From: Lacibacter cauensis
GTDB taxonomy: Bacteria; Bacteroidota; Bacteroidia; Chitinophagales; Chitinophagaceae
Direction: 5' to 3'
NCBI RefSeq assembly: GCF_007830055.1
Contig: NZ_VLLE01000005.1
Location: forward strand, 613,717-677,716
Length of the DNA stretch: 64,000 bases
Made by a program: the position numbers and the translations under genes. Position 1 is the stretch's first letter; every line of letters begins with the position of its first letter. A model generated the notes under the pieces. The model made no database searches. It was not told the origin of the DNA and saw only the letters and a program-made list of their open reading frames with translations. Positions 44,625 to 52,652 of this stretch are shown in pieces.

Positions 44625-45620
44625 ATGAAAAAGATACTTCAGTTATTATTCGAACATAAGAGTTTGTCGAGAGCACAGGCGAAAGAAGTGTTGCTGAACA
44701 TTGGTAAAGCCATGTACAACGAACATGAGATCACTGCTTTTATGACGGTGTATTTGATGCGCAGTATTACCATTGAAGAGCTGCAAGGTTTTCGTGATGC
44801 GTTGCTGGAATTGTGTGTGCCGGTTGATCTCAATGGTCATGCAGTACTGGATATTGTGGGTACGGGTGGTGACGGAAAAAATACCTTCAACATTTCTACA
44901 CTCTCTTGTTTTATTGTAGCCGGAGCCGGACAAAAAGTAGCCAAGCATGGCAACTACGGTGCATCCACCATCAGTGGTGCCAGTAATGTAATGGAGCAAT
45001 TAGGTTATAAGTTCAAGAATAATATCGATCAGCTGAAACGTGAAGTGGAAGAAGCGAATATCTGCTTTATGCATGCACCGATGTTTCATCCGGCTTTAAA
45101 AACAGTGGGGCCGATCCGCAAGAACCTTGGTATGCGAACTTTCTTCAACATGCTTGGCCCAATGGTGAATCCTGCAAAACCAGCGTATCAATTGGTGGGT
45201 GTATACAGTTTGGAAATGGCCCGTATTTATAATTACCTGTTGCAACAAACAGAGAATGCGTTTACTATTATTCATAGTCTGGATGGATACGATGAAATAT
45301 CACTCACCAACGATACGAAGGTTATTACCAATAAAGGTGAATTTGTAATGACGCCGGAGCAGCTGGGCAAACGTTCTGTGCAGCAAACCGATATTCATGG
45401 CGGTAACAGTATTGAAGAAGCAGCAAAGATCTTTACCAAAATATTAAGCGGCGAAGGAACATGGGCGCAGAATGCAGTGGTGATGGCGAATGCAGCAATG
45501 GGTTTGTATTGCACCGGTGCATACAAGACGTATGATGATGCATTTGCAGCTGCTGTCGAAAGTTTGGAAAGCGGAAGAGCTAATGGATGTTTAAAGAAGT
45601 TGATTGAATTAAACAATTAA
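44625..45620 (+). CDS. trpD: Anthranilate phosphoribosyltransferase
   Basis: 331 residues from ATG 44625 (a TTG two codons earlier is less likely). It joins anthranilate with PRPP. Motifs: DIVGTGGDGKNTFNIST (PRPP site, about 79-95), KHGNYGASTISGASNVMEQLG, ICFMHAPMFHPALKTVGPIRKNLGMRTFFNMLGPMVNP and SLDGYDEISLT. Length is normal for the family. The spacer from trpG is only 15 bp, and trpG-trpD are likely translated from one message. Confidence 0.96.
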   Translation: MKKILQLLFEHKSLSRAQAKEVLLNIGKAMYNEHEITAFMTVYLMRSITIEELQGFRDALLELCVPVDLNGHAVLDIVGTGGDGKNTFNISTLSCFIVAGAGQKVAKHGNYGASTISGASNVMEQLGYKFKNNIDQLKREVEEANICFMHAPMFHPALKTVGPIRKNLGMRTFFNMLGPMVNPAKPAYQLVGVYSLEMARIYNYLLQQTENAFTIIHSLDGYDEISLTNDTKVITNKGEFVMTPEQLGKRSVQQTDIHGGNSIEEAAKIFTKILSGEGTWAQNAVVMANAAMGLYCTGAYKTYDDAFAAAVESLESGRANGCLKKLIELNN

Positions 45621-45692
45621 AACTTTGTGTTCTCCGTGACGCCTCCGTGAACTTTGTGTAACGATAACACAAAGGGGACAAAGAAAAACAAT
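45621..45692. repeat. CTTTGTG/CCGTG word repeat with inverted arms
   Basis: AACTTTGTGT occurs at 45621-45630 and again at 45650-45659, separated by two TCCGTGA words. CTTTGTGT (45652-45659) is complementary to ACACAAAG (45667-45674). A similar CTTTGTG word cluster lies at 23768-23828. Confidence 0.65.
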
Positions 45693-46481
45693 ATGAATAT
45701 TTTAGATAAAATCATTGCGCAAAAACGAATTGAAGTAGAAGAGCGGAAAGCAAAAGCGAGTGTTACTGAATTGAAACAGCAGCCGCTTTATGCACGTGCA
45801 ACACTTTCGTTAAAGGAGTTTTTACTCGATGATACAAAGACAGGCATTATTGCAGAATTCAAACGTCAATCACCATCAAAAGGTGTCATCAATGGCAAAG
45901 CTGATGTGGTGGAAGTAACAAGTGCTTACACAAACAATGGCGCATCTTGTTTAAGTGTGTTGACCGATGAACAATTCTTCGGCGGCAGTACTGCCGATCT
46001 CATCAAAGCAAGAATCAACAATATTCCCATTCTTCGCAAAGATTTTATCGTAGATGAATACCAGATCGAAGAGGCAAAGGCAATGGGAGCCGATGTAATT
46101 TTGCTCATCGCTGCTTGTTTAACAAGAGAAGAAGTAAAACGCCTGGCTGCTTATGCAAAACAACTGGGACTGGAAGTATTGCTTGAGCTTCACGATGACG
46201 AAGAGTTGCAGCATATCTGCAATGAGACAGAGATCGTGGGTATCAACAACCGTAACCTGAAAACATTTGAAGTGGATATTGAACGGAGTCTGCGGATGGC
46301 CAAACAGATCCCCGATACGAAGATAAAAGTTGCCGAGAGCGGCATCAGTTCAGTTGAAAATATTCAACTGTTCAAAGCAAATGGGTTCAGAGGTTTTCTA
46401 ATTGGTGAGAATTTTATGAAAGAAGAAAACCCCGGTAAAGCGTTTGCAGCATTTGTACAACAATTAAAAGAAAAGAAATGA
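45693..46481 (+). CDS. trpC: Indole-3-glycerol-phosphate synthase
   Basis: 262 residues from ATG 45693 (MNILDKIIAQKRIEVEERK). The (beta/alpha)8 barrel of IGPS: GIIAEFKRQSPSKGVIN (catalytic Lys and Glu), CLSVLTDEQFFGGS, NIPILRKDFIVDEYQIEEAKAMGAD (catalytic Lys), VLLELHDDEEL, GINNRNLKTFEVD and VAESGIS. It closes the indole ring. The last four bases overlap the trpF start (ATGA), so the two are translationally coupled. Confidence 0.96.
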   Translation: MNILDKIIAQKRIEVEERKAKASVTELKQQPLYARATLSLKEFLLDDTKTGIIAEFKRQSPSKGVINGKADVVEVTSAYTNNGASCLSVLTDEQFFGGSTADLIKARINNIPILRKDFIVDEYQIEEAKAMGADVILLIAACLTREEVKRLAAYAKQLGLEVLLELHDDEELQHICNETEIVGINNRNLKTFEVDIERSLRMAKQIPDTKIKVAESGISSVENIQLFKANGFRGFLIGENFMKEENPGKAFAAFVQQLKEKK

Positions 46482-47104
46482 ACATAAAAGTATGTGGCAT
46501 TACCACAGCAAAACAAGTACAGCAGTTAGATGGATTAGATATTGATTTCGCAGGATTCATTTTTGTGCCCGATTCTCCACGCTATGTAGAAGGCAAGCTG
46601 GATAAGAAAGCGATCAAGAATGCGGATTTTGATCTGAAGAAAGTAGGTGTGTTTATCAATCCGTCGTACAGTGATATATTGGATGCAATTGAAGATTATG
46701 GATTGGATGTTGTGCAATTGCATGGTGAAGAAACCCCTGAGTTTTGCAGCGACCTGAACGAAGATGTGGAAGTGATCAAAGTATTTCATATTGATGAATC
46801 GGTGAAAGATATTGATGCATTGGTAGCGCCTTATGATGAAGCTTGTGATTATTACCTGTTTGATACCAAGGCCGGAGAACAGAAAGGTGGAACGGGAAAG
46901 CAATTCGACTGGAGCATTCTTGCAAAAAGTAAAATTGAAAAGCCCTTCTTCTTAAGCGGAGGAATCGGGGTAGATGATATTGCACAGATCAAAAAGTTCA
47001 AGCATCCCGATTTTTATGGCGTTGATATCAACAGTAAATTTGAAACAGAACCGGGTGTAAAGGATCTGGCGAAAGTGCTGCAGTTTAAAGTGGGGATGAA
47101 GTAG
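46478..47104 (+). CDS. trpF: Phosphoribosylanthranilate isomerase, copy 1
   Basis: 208 residues. It opens IKVCGITT with catalytic Cys6; the acid Asp129 is in YLFDTKAG, the substrate Arg in SPRYV (about 35), and the phosphate site in LSGGIGVDDI. It isomerises N-(5-phosphoribosyl)anthranilate to CdRP. The start overlaps the trpC stop as ATGA. A second, diverged trpF begins 82 bp downstream. Both copies have SKFE where most TrpF proteins have SGVE-like residues, pointing to a shared lineage. Confidence 0.95.
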   Translation: MNIKVCGITTAKQVQQLDGLDIDFAGFIFVPDSPRYVEGKLDKKAIKNADFDLKKVGVFINPSYSDILDAIEDYGLDVVQLHGEETPEFCSDLNEDVEVIKVFHIDESVKDIDALVAPYDEACDYYLFDTKAGEQKGGTGKQFDWSILAKSKIEKPFFLSGGIGVDDIAQIKKFKHPDFYGVDINSKFETEPGVKDLAKVLQFKVGMK

Positions 47105-47112
47105 GTGTTGCC

Positions 47113-47136
47113 GTCTGACGCCCTCGTCTGACGGAT
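47113..47136. repeat. Dispersed 24-bp repeat, copy 2
   Basis: GTCTGACGCCCTCGTCTGACGGAT, identical to the copy at 32588-32611 except for one base, sits in the 81-bp spacer between the two trpF genes. Confidence 0.8.
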
Positions 47137-47185
47137 TCGATAGAAACGATTGCTTTTGCTGACAAAACCATTTCAAGCAAAGCGT

Positions 47186-47821
47186 ATGCGCATAAAAGTC
47201 TGCGGCATGACCGAACTGGAGCAGTTGCAACAACTGGGCGATCTGGGTGTTGAATTTGCCGGTATGATCTTCTATCATAAATCGCCCCGGTTTGTGTTGC
47301 GTACGCTTACGGGTGCGCAGGTGAAACGGGCAAAGCTGAAAGTGTACAAGGTGGGTGTGTTTGTGAATGCGTCGTACGATGAGATTATGAATCATGTGGA
47401 GAATTTTGGGTTGGATCTAGTGCAGTTACATGGCGATGAAACGCCGAGGTTTTGCGAACAAGTGAGTGAGTATATCCAAACCATCAAAGCATTTCGCATT
47501 ACGGAGGATGATAACATTCCCTGGAAGATTAAAGATTATGTGGATGCTTGCGATATGTATATGTTCGATACGATGGGAGCAGGATACGGTGGTACCGGCA
47601 AAAAGTTCGACTGGAGTATGTTGAAGGGATTGGATATTGGCAAACCGTTTTTCTTGAGTGGCGGCATTGAACCAACGGATGCTGCAGCCGTAAAAGAATT
47701 CGCCAACGAACCGGTAGCGAAAAACCTGTTTGCACTGGATATGAACAGCAAGTTTGAGATCAGTCCGGGTATAAAGGATATGGAATTGGTGAAGAAGTTT
47801 GTGGAGGAAGTGAGAGGGTAG
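47186..47821 (+). CDS. trpF: Phosphoribosylanthranilate isomerase, copy 2
   Basis: 211 residues from ATG 47186. All TrpF catalytic features are kept: IKVCGMTE (Cys6), YMFDTMGAG (Asp128), SPRFV, GGTGKKFDWS and LSGGIEPTDA. It is clearly homologous to copy 1 but well diverged in the helices (LTGAQVKRAKLKVY against LDKKAIKNADFDLK), so the duplication is not recent. It may be a redundant isomerase, or a paralogue shifted to another sugar-phosphate isomerisation. Confidence 0.93.
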   Translation: MRIKVCGMTELEQLQQLGDLGVEFAGMIFYHKSPRFVLRTLTGAQVKRAKLKVYKVGVFVNASYDEIMNHVENFGLDLVQLHGDETPRFCEQVSEYIQTIKAFRITEDDNIPWKIKDYVDACDMYMFDTMGAGYGGTGKKFDWSMLKGLDIGKPFFLSGGIEPTDAAAVKEFANEPVAKNLFALDMNSKFEISPGIKDMELVKKFVEEVRG

Positions 47822-48118
47822 TGAAGCCGATAGTTGTTAGTAGGAAGTAAGAAGAAAGAAGATCTTGACTGTTAGTGATGGTTGAAAAGAATGAGCGTGC
47901 TGAATCTGTCATGTCGACGAAGGAGACATCTCTTAAGTTTGAAGTTGTATGAATGATCGAGATGATGACTGAATAAAAGCGGTATGAATTTTTGGAGATG
48001 CCTCGTGCCTCGGCATGACGGTATGCTGATTATAACTGCTAGGTAGATTAGCTGAATAATGGTTGATGAGTTTGTGTAAACTAAAGTGTTTCTGCATCAA
48101 CTATGCTAAATAACTATT
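47822..48118. repeat. Intergenic region with REP-like inverted repeat
   Basis: CTGTCATGTCGACGAAGGAGACATCTC (47908-47934) and a partly complementary segment GGAGATGCCTCGTGCCTCGGCATGACGG (47995-48022) form an imperfect inverted repeat. The GTCATGxCGA...CATCTC text is a dispersed Bacteroidota motif. No gene was found in this 297-bp gap, which separates copy 2 of trpF from an AT-rich orphan. Confidence 0.6.
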
Positions 48119-49096
48119 ATGAAAAAGGCACTTTTTTTATTGATTTGGTTCTTTGCTAATCAATCAAAGGCTCAGCTAAAAGTAGAAGAGTTGACGAATG
48201 ATTCTTTGGTCAAAGTGTTTATTAGTCAACAAACCGGTCATGATGTTAAGAAGATTTATTTGCCGTCTATGTTCGATCTTAAAGAGAAAAAGCAGATACC
48301 AAATAAATCAAAGTTTGATTCTGTTAAAACAGAGACAAGAATTACAGAAGATTTTAATAACGATGGAAGGCTTGATTTGGTTGTAAGCTATGTTGAAAGC
48401 ATGATTATGAATAAATACTATTTCGATTTTAAGATAGTAGTATTTGTATCGAATTCAACAGGGGGCTATGATGTTAAAGATATTTGGCAACGTTACGAGC
48501 ATTTGCTTGGACGAATTATAAAAGGGGATAGTGAAAGCAGATACTTTGTTATTGCCAGACAATCGACTGATTTTGGGAAGGAGGTATTAAGATTTGATAC
48601 ATTATATTATTATCAGGGTGAGTTTATAAACATGGTCCCGATTTGTAATAAGAGTTTTGAAAGTGTTCAGTACTATACTACATCAAATTGGATTGCAGCT
48701 TCCTCTCGATATAGCTATTTTACTGTTTTTGGAAACGGAACTTTTCGACGGGAAGACTTTGATATGGGGAATAAGAGAATTTATCAATGCCAATTGAAAA
48801 AAGAAGTATTTGATAGCCTTAGTAATCTGATATGTGCTGTAAATCTTTGGGAGTTAAATGATCGCTATGAAATAGAAAATGTGCATGATGCAGGAACTTC
48901 TCACCTGGTAATTAATTATAAAGGGGCAGTAAAAAAGATTGATGATTATGGGCATTGGGGAAATTTTGGATTAGGTGCTTTGTATGTAATGATTCGAAGA
49001 TTGAGTAAAGATTTAGATTGGATATTGGTTGAGGAGAACACTAAAAAGAATGAGAAGCAAATAAATAAACCAAAGAAAATGCCGGGTGAAAATTGA
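48119..49096 (+). CDS. Hypothetical exported protein inside the trp operon
   Basis: 325 residues with signal peptide ending SKAQ (about 19). It has one FG-GAP/EF-hand-like motif FNNDGRLDLVVSY near 80. The last ~90 residues (FDSLSNLICAVNLWELNDRYE, then HLVINYKGAVKKIDDYG and LGALYVMIRRLSKDLDW) resemble the DUF6438-type domain seen in Bacteroidota secreted proteins. Its codon use is more AT-rich than the flanking trp genes, and it has no place in tryptophan synthesis, so it is probably an insertion. No function can be assigned. Confidence 0.7.
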   Translation: MKKALFLLIWFFANQSKAQLKVEELTNDSLVKVFISQQTGHDVKKIYLPSMFDLKEKKQIPNKSKFDSVKTETRITEDFNNDGRLDLVVSYVESMIMNKYYFDFKIVVFVSNSTGGYDVKDIWQRYEHLLGRIIKGDSESRYFVIARQSTDFGKEVLRFDTLYYYQGEFINMVPICNKSFESVQYYTTSNWIAASSRYSYFTVFGNGTFRREDFDMGNKRIYQCQLKKEVFDSLSNLICAVNLWELNDRYEIENVHDAGTSHLVINYKGAVKKIDDYGHWGNFGLGALYVMIRRLSKDLDWILVEENTKKNEKQINKPKKMPGEN

Positions 49097-49179
49097 TGCT
49101 CTTTGCACAACTGATGAAAGGATTGCGACGCAACAGTTGATGCTATGAAAAACAAAAGCTGGTATCATTAAAATATAAA

Positions 49180-50367
49180 ATGATGGAAACAACATATCAA
49201 AAACCTTCTGCGCAAGGTTATTACGGAAAGTTCGGTGGAGCGTATATTCCTGAAATGCTGCATCGGAATGTGGAGGAACTGCAGAGCCGTTACCTCGATA
49301 TTATGAGCGATGCTGCTTTTCAAAAAGAGTTCAGAGCGTTGCTGAAAGATTATGTCGGTCGTCCGACACCGTTATTTTATGCCAAGCGGCTGAGCAAACA
49401 ATTCAACACCAATATCTGGTTGAAGCGGGAAGATCTTTGTCATACCGGTGCGCATAAGATCAACAATACGGTGGGACAAATTTTATTAGCCGAACGATTG
49501 GGCAAGAAACGCATCATTGCAGAAACAGGTGCCGGGCAACATGGTGTGGCAACGGCAACCGTGTGCGCCTTGAAAGGCGTGGAGTGCATTGTGTACATGG
49601 GCGAAAAAGATATTGAACGCCAGGCACCGAATGTGGCCCGTATGAAAATGCTGGGAGCAAAAGTAGTACCTGCAACGAGCGGAAGTAAAACATTAAAAGA
49701 TGCAACGAATGAAGCCATTCGTGACTGGATCAATAATCCCAACGATACGCATTACATCATCGGCAGTGTGGTAGGTCCGCATCCGTATCCTGATATGGTG
49801 GCAAAGTTTCAGAGTGTGATCAGTGAAGAAATGCGTTGGCAGTTGAAAGAACACACGGGTACTGATTTGCCTACGCATGTAATGGCTTGCGTGGGTGGCG
49901 GCAGTAATGCAGCCGGTGCGTTCTATCATTTCCTGGATGAGTTGAGTGTGCAGTTGATTGCAGTGGAAGCAGCGGGGCATGGTGTAAACAGCGGCATGAG
50001 TGCTGCAACGACACAACTGGGCAAGCCGGGTATTTTGCATGGCAGTAAAAGTTTGTTGATGCAAACAGCAGATGGACAGGTGGTGGAGCCGCATAGTATT
50101 TCGGCGGGTTTGGATTACCCCGGTATTGGTCCGATGCATGCAAATTTATTTGACAGCGGTCGTGGTATTTTCTTGAGTGCAACAGATGAAGAAGCGTTGG
50201 CTGCAGCTTTTGAGGTAAGTAAGCTGGAAGGAATTATTCCGGCGTTGGAAACAGCACATGCGTTTGCCGTGTTGCACAATCATCCATTTAAAACAGACGA
50301 CCAGGTGATCATTTGTTTGAGCGGAAGAGGCGATAAGGATCTGGCGACGTATATGAATCATTTATAA
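49180..50367 (+). CDS. trpB: Tryptophan synthase beta chain
   Basis: 395 residues; tandem ATGs at 49180 and 49183. It has the PLP site HTGAHKINNT with the Schiff-base Lys (about 91), the substrate segment GAGQHGVATATVCAL, and the phosphate-binding GGGSNAAGAF. It condenses indole with serine, receiving indole from TrpA through the internal tunnel. It belongs to the standard TrpB1 type. The promoter situation is unclear because of the orphan gene before it. Confidence 0.97.
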   Translation: MMETTYQKPSAQGYYGKFGGAYIPEMLHRNVEELQSRYLDIMSDAAFQKEFRALLKDYVGRPTPLFYAKRLSKQFNTNIWLKREDLCHTGAHKINNTVGQILLAERLGKKRIIAETGAGQHGVATATVCALKGVECIVYMGEKDIERQAPNVARMKMLGAKVVPATSGSKTLKDATNEAIRDWINNPNDTHYIIGSVVGPHPYPDMVAKFQSVISEEMRWQLKEHTGTDLPTHVMACVGGGSNAAGAFYHFLDELSVQLIAVEAAGHGVNSGMSAATTQLGKPGILHGSKSLLMQTADGQVVEPHSISAGLDYPGIGPMHANLFDSGRGIFLSATDEEALAAAFEVSKLEGIIPALETAHAFAVLHNHPFKTDDQVIICLSGRGDKDLATYMNHL

Positions 50368-50370
50368 ATT

Positions 50371-50425
50371 AACCACAGAGGCACGGAGCCACAGAGTTTC
50401 TCCGTGCACTCTGTGGCTCCGTGGT
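50371..50425. repeat. CCACAGAG/CACGGAG palindrome between trpB and trpA
   Basis: CACGGAGCCACAGAGT (50382-50397) and ACTCTGTGGCTCCGTG (50408-50423) are perfect 16-bp complements around a 10-nt loop. The arms extend into an additional ACCACAGAGG word. It fills almost the whole 64-bp spacer. Confidence 0.85.
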
Positions 50426-50431
50426 AAAAAT

Positions 50432-51202
50432 ATGAGCAGAATAAAAGATTTATTTGAACGAAAAAGTAACCGAGTTTTGAATGTGTACTGCACTGCAGGT
50501 TATCCGCAGTTGAACAGCACATTGGATGTAATGAAAGCATTACAGGACAACGGTGCTGATTTAATTGAACTCGGTATGCCGTACAGTGATCCGCTAGCTG
50601 ATGGTCCGGTGATACAGCACAGCAGCACCATTGCTCTTGCAAATGGTATGACCATTGAAACACTGTTTGCGCAATTGAAAGATGCACGAAAAGAAATAAA
50701 TGTTCCCATTATTTTAATGGGCTACATGAACCCGGTGTTGCAATATGGTTTCGAACGTTTTTGTAAAGAGGCAGCCGCCGTTGGTGTAGATGGTTTGATT
50801 TTGCCTGATTTGCCGGAGTATGAATTTGAAACAGAGTATGGTGCCATCATCAAAGCAAATGGATTGGATTTTATTTTTCTTGTTACACCGGAAACGAGTG
50901 AGGAGCGTATTAAAAAACTCGACAGTTTAAGCACGGGCTTTTTATATGCCGTTTCATCATCATCAACTACAGGAAGTGATAAGAACATGACCGATGTAAA
51001 TGCATACCTGCAAAAACTAAAAGCCATGCAGTTGAACAATCCTGTACTGGTGGGTTTTGGTATTAAAGACAAGCAAACATTTGATACGGCTTGTGCGCAT
51101 GCAAACGGTGCTATCATCGGTACAGCGTATATTAAAGCATTGGAAGGCACGAATAATGTGGCAGCAACTACAAAAGCATTTTTAGAAGGAGTGTTGAAAT
51201 GA
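50432..51202 (+). CDS. trpA: Tryptophan synthase alpha chain
   Basis: 256 residues, (beta/alpha)8 barrel. Catalytic Glu is in LIELGMPYSDPLADGP (about 47) and Asp follows in the same loop (about 58); GTAYIKALE-type phosphate loop and FGIKDKQTFDTA are present. It cleaves indole-glycerol phosphate to indole and glyceraldehyde phosphate. The stop overlaps the hisH start (ATGA), so hisH translation is coupled to trpA. Confidence 0.96.
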   Translation: MSRIKDLFERKSNRVLNVYCTAGYPQLNSTLDVMKALQDNGADLIELGMPYSDPLADGPVIQHSSTIALANGMTIETLFAQLKDARKEINVPIILMGYMNPVLQYGFERFCKEAAAVGVDGLILPDLPEYEFETEYGAIIKANGLDFIFLVTPETSEERIKKLDSLSTGFLYAVSSSSTTGSDKNMTDVNAYLQKLKAMQLNNPVLVGFGIKDKQTFDTACAHANGAIIGTAYIKALEGTNNVAATTKAFLEGVLK

Positions 51203-51801
51203 ATTTAGCAATTGTAAAATACAACGCAGGAAATATTCAGTCGGTGCTGTTTGCATTGGAACGATTGGGTGTGGATGCAAAAGTGACGGACGATCAAGAC
51301 GAATTGTTTGCTGCTGATAAAGTGATCTTTCCCGGAGTGGGTGCTGCACGCAGTGCCATGGATAGTTTGAAGGAGAAAGGACTGGATACGATCATTAAAC
51401 AGCTGAAGCAACCGGTGCTGGGCATTTGCGTAGGCATGCAATTGTTATTTGAACATTCGGAAGAAAGTGATACAGAGTGTTTGGGGATTATTCCTGCGAA
51501 GGTGAAGTTGTTTAAGAGTGAAGAGATCAGCCCGGATATTCCCATCAAGGTTCCGCAGGTGGGCTGGAATGATATTTACAATTTAAAAACTGATCTGTTC
51601 AACAATGTGCCGGAGCATAGTTATGTGTATTACGTACACAGCTATTATGCCGAAATGAATCCGTACTGTATTGCAACTAGCAATTATGGTTTGGAATATG
51701 CAGGTGCCGTACAGAAAGATAATTTCTACGGTGTACAGTTTCATACAGAGAAAAGCGCAAAGGTGGGAGAGTTGATACTGAAAAACTTTCTGGACTTGTA
51801 A
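51199..51801 (+). CDS. hisH: Imidazole glycerol phosphate synthase, glutaminase subunit
   Basis: 200 residues. Class I amidotransferase triad: Cys77 in GICVGMQLLF, His and Glu in GVQFHTEKS (about 183 and 185), plus FPGVGAA. It supplies ammonia to HisF in histidine synthesis. HisF itself is not in the window. The gene is fused by a 4-bp overlap to the end of the trp operon, an unusual position; histidine genes normally sit in a his operon. Confidence 0.94.
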   Translation: MNLAIVKYNAGNIQSVLFALERLGVDAKVTDDQDELFAADKVIFPGVGAARSAMDSLKEKGLDTIIKQLKQPVLGICVGMQLLFEHSEESDTECLGIIPAKVKLFKSEEISPDIPIKVPQVGWNDIYNLKTDLFNNVPEHSYVYYVHSYYAEMNPYCIATSNYGLEYAGAVQKDNFYGVQFHTEKSAKVGELILKNFLDL

Positions 51802-51829
51802 TTAATAATTGAATAATTCATAATTGATA

Positions 51830-52543
51830 ATGCAGATAATACCAGCCATTGACATTATAGACGGCAAATGTGTACGGTTAACAGAAGGCGACTATGCACA
51901 AAAGAAAATTTACAACGAACATCCTTTAGAAGTTGCCAAAGAATTTGAAGATGCAGGATTGCAACGTTTGCACTTGGTTGATCTGGATGGTGCAAAAGCC
52001 GGTGCGGTTAAAAACTGGAAAGTGCTGGAGACGATTGCTGCAAAAACCTCACTGGTGATTGACTTTGGCGGCGGTATTAAAAAAGCAGAAGATGTAAACA
52101 TTGTGTTCAACTCCGGTGCTGCATTGGCAACAGTTGGCAGTATTGCGGTGAAAGATGAAGCAACGTTTGTTTCATGGTTAAAACAATTTGGAGCTGCTAA
52201 GTTTTTATTAGGTGCTGATGTGAAAAATGAAAAGATTGCTGTTGGTGGCTGGTTGGAAACAACCGATATCTGGATCTACGACTTTATTGAAAAATATATC
52301 AATCACGGTGTACAGCAAATCTTCTGCACCGATGTAAGTAAGGATGGTCGCCTGGAAGGTCCATCAACTGAACTCTACAAAAACATTCTGCAGAAATTCC
52401 CGCAGCTGCATTTTATCGCCAGCGGTGGTGTAAGCTCCATGAACGATTTAGATGAACTGGCAAACATTGGTTGTGCCGGTGTAATTGTGGGCAAAGCGAT
52501 TTATGAAGGCAGAGTAGCGTTGAATGATTTGAAGAAATTTTAG
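51830..52543 (+). CDS. hisA: ProFAR isomerase
   Basis: 237 residues from ATG 51830 (MQIIPAIDIIDGKCVRL). Catalytic Asp8 is in PAIDI and the second Asp in FCTDVSKDG (about 130s); phosphate sites are IDFGGGIKKAED and IASGGVSS. HisA isomerises ProFAR to PRFAR by the same Amadori chemistry that TrpF uses on PRA. A bifunctional HisA/TrpF (PriA type) is unnecessary here because trpF is present twice. Spacer from hisH is 28 bp of AT-rich near-palindrome. Confidence 0.95.
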   Translation: MQIIPAIDIIDGKCVRLTEGDYAQKKIYNEHPLEVAKEFEDAGLQRLHLVDLDGAKAGAVKNWKVLETIAAKTSLVIDFGGGIKKAEDVNIVFNSGAALATVGSIAVKDEATFVSWLKQFGAAKFLLGADVKNEKIAVGGWLETTDIWIYDFIEKYINHGVQQIFCTDVSKDGRLEGPSTELYKNILQKFPQLHFIASGGVSSMNDLDELANIGCAGVIVGKAIYEGRVALNDLKKF

Positions 52544-52551
52544 AGCTGGCT

Positions 52552-52640
52552 GATTTAGGATGTAGGATTTAGCCGTCACTCTCGACTGCGCTCGATTGAT
52601 TAAACCGTCCTTCGACTCCGCTCAGGATTGCTCACTACTC
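52552..52640. repeat. Word-repeat cluster after hisA
   Basis: Contains GATTTAGGATGTAGGATTTA, TCGACTGCGCTCGA (52582-52595, near-palindrome) and CCTTCGACTCCGCTCAGG (52609-52626). I recall these as dispersed intergenic words in Bacteroidota. They lie between convergent genes, where a terminator would be expected; no T-tailed hairpin is present. Confidence 0.6.
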
Positions 52641-52652
52641 ACCATTCACCAA

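Noticed and set aside
51830..52543. HisA as a bifunctional HisA/TrpF (PriA type)
   Set aside because: Two intact trpF genes are in the same operon, so there is no need for bifunctionality.
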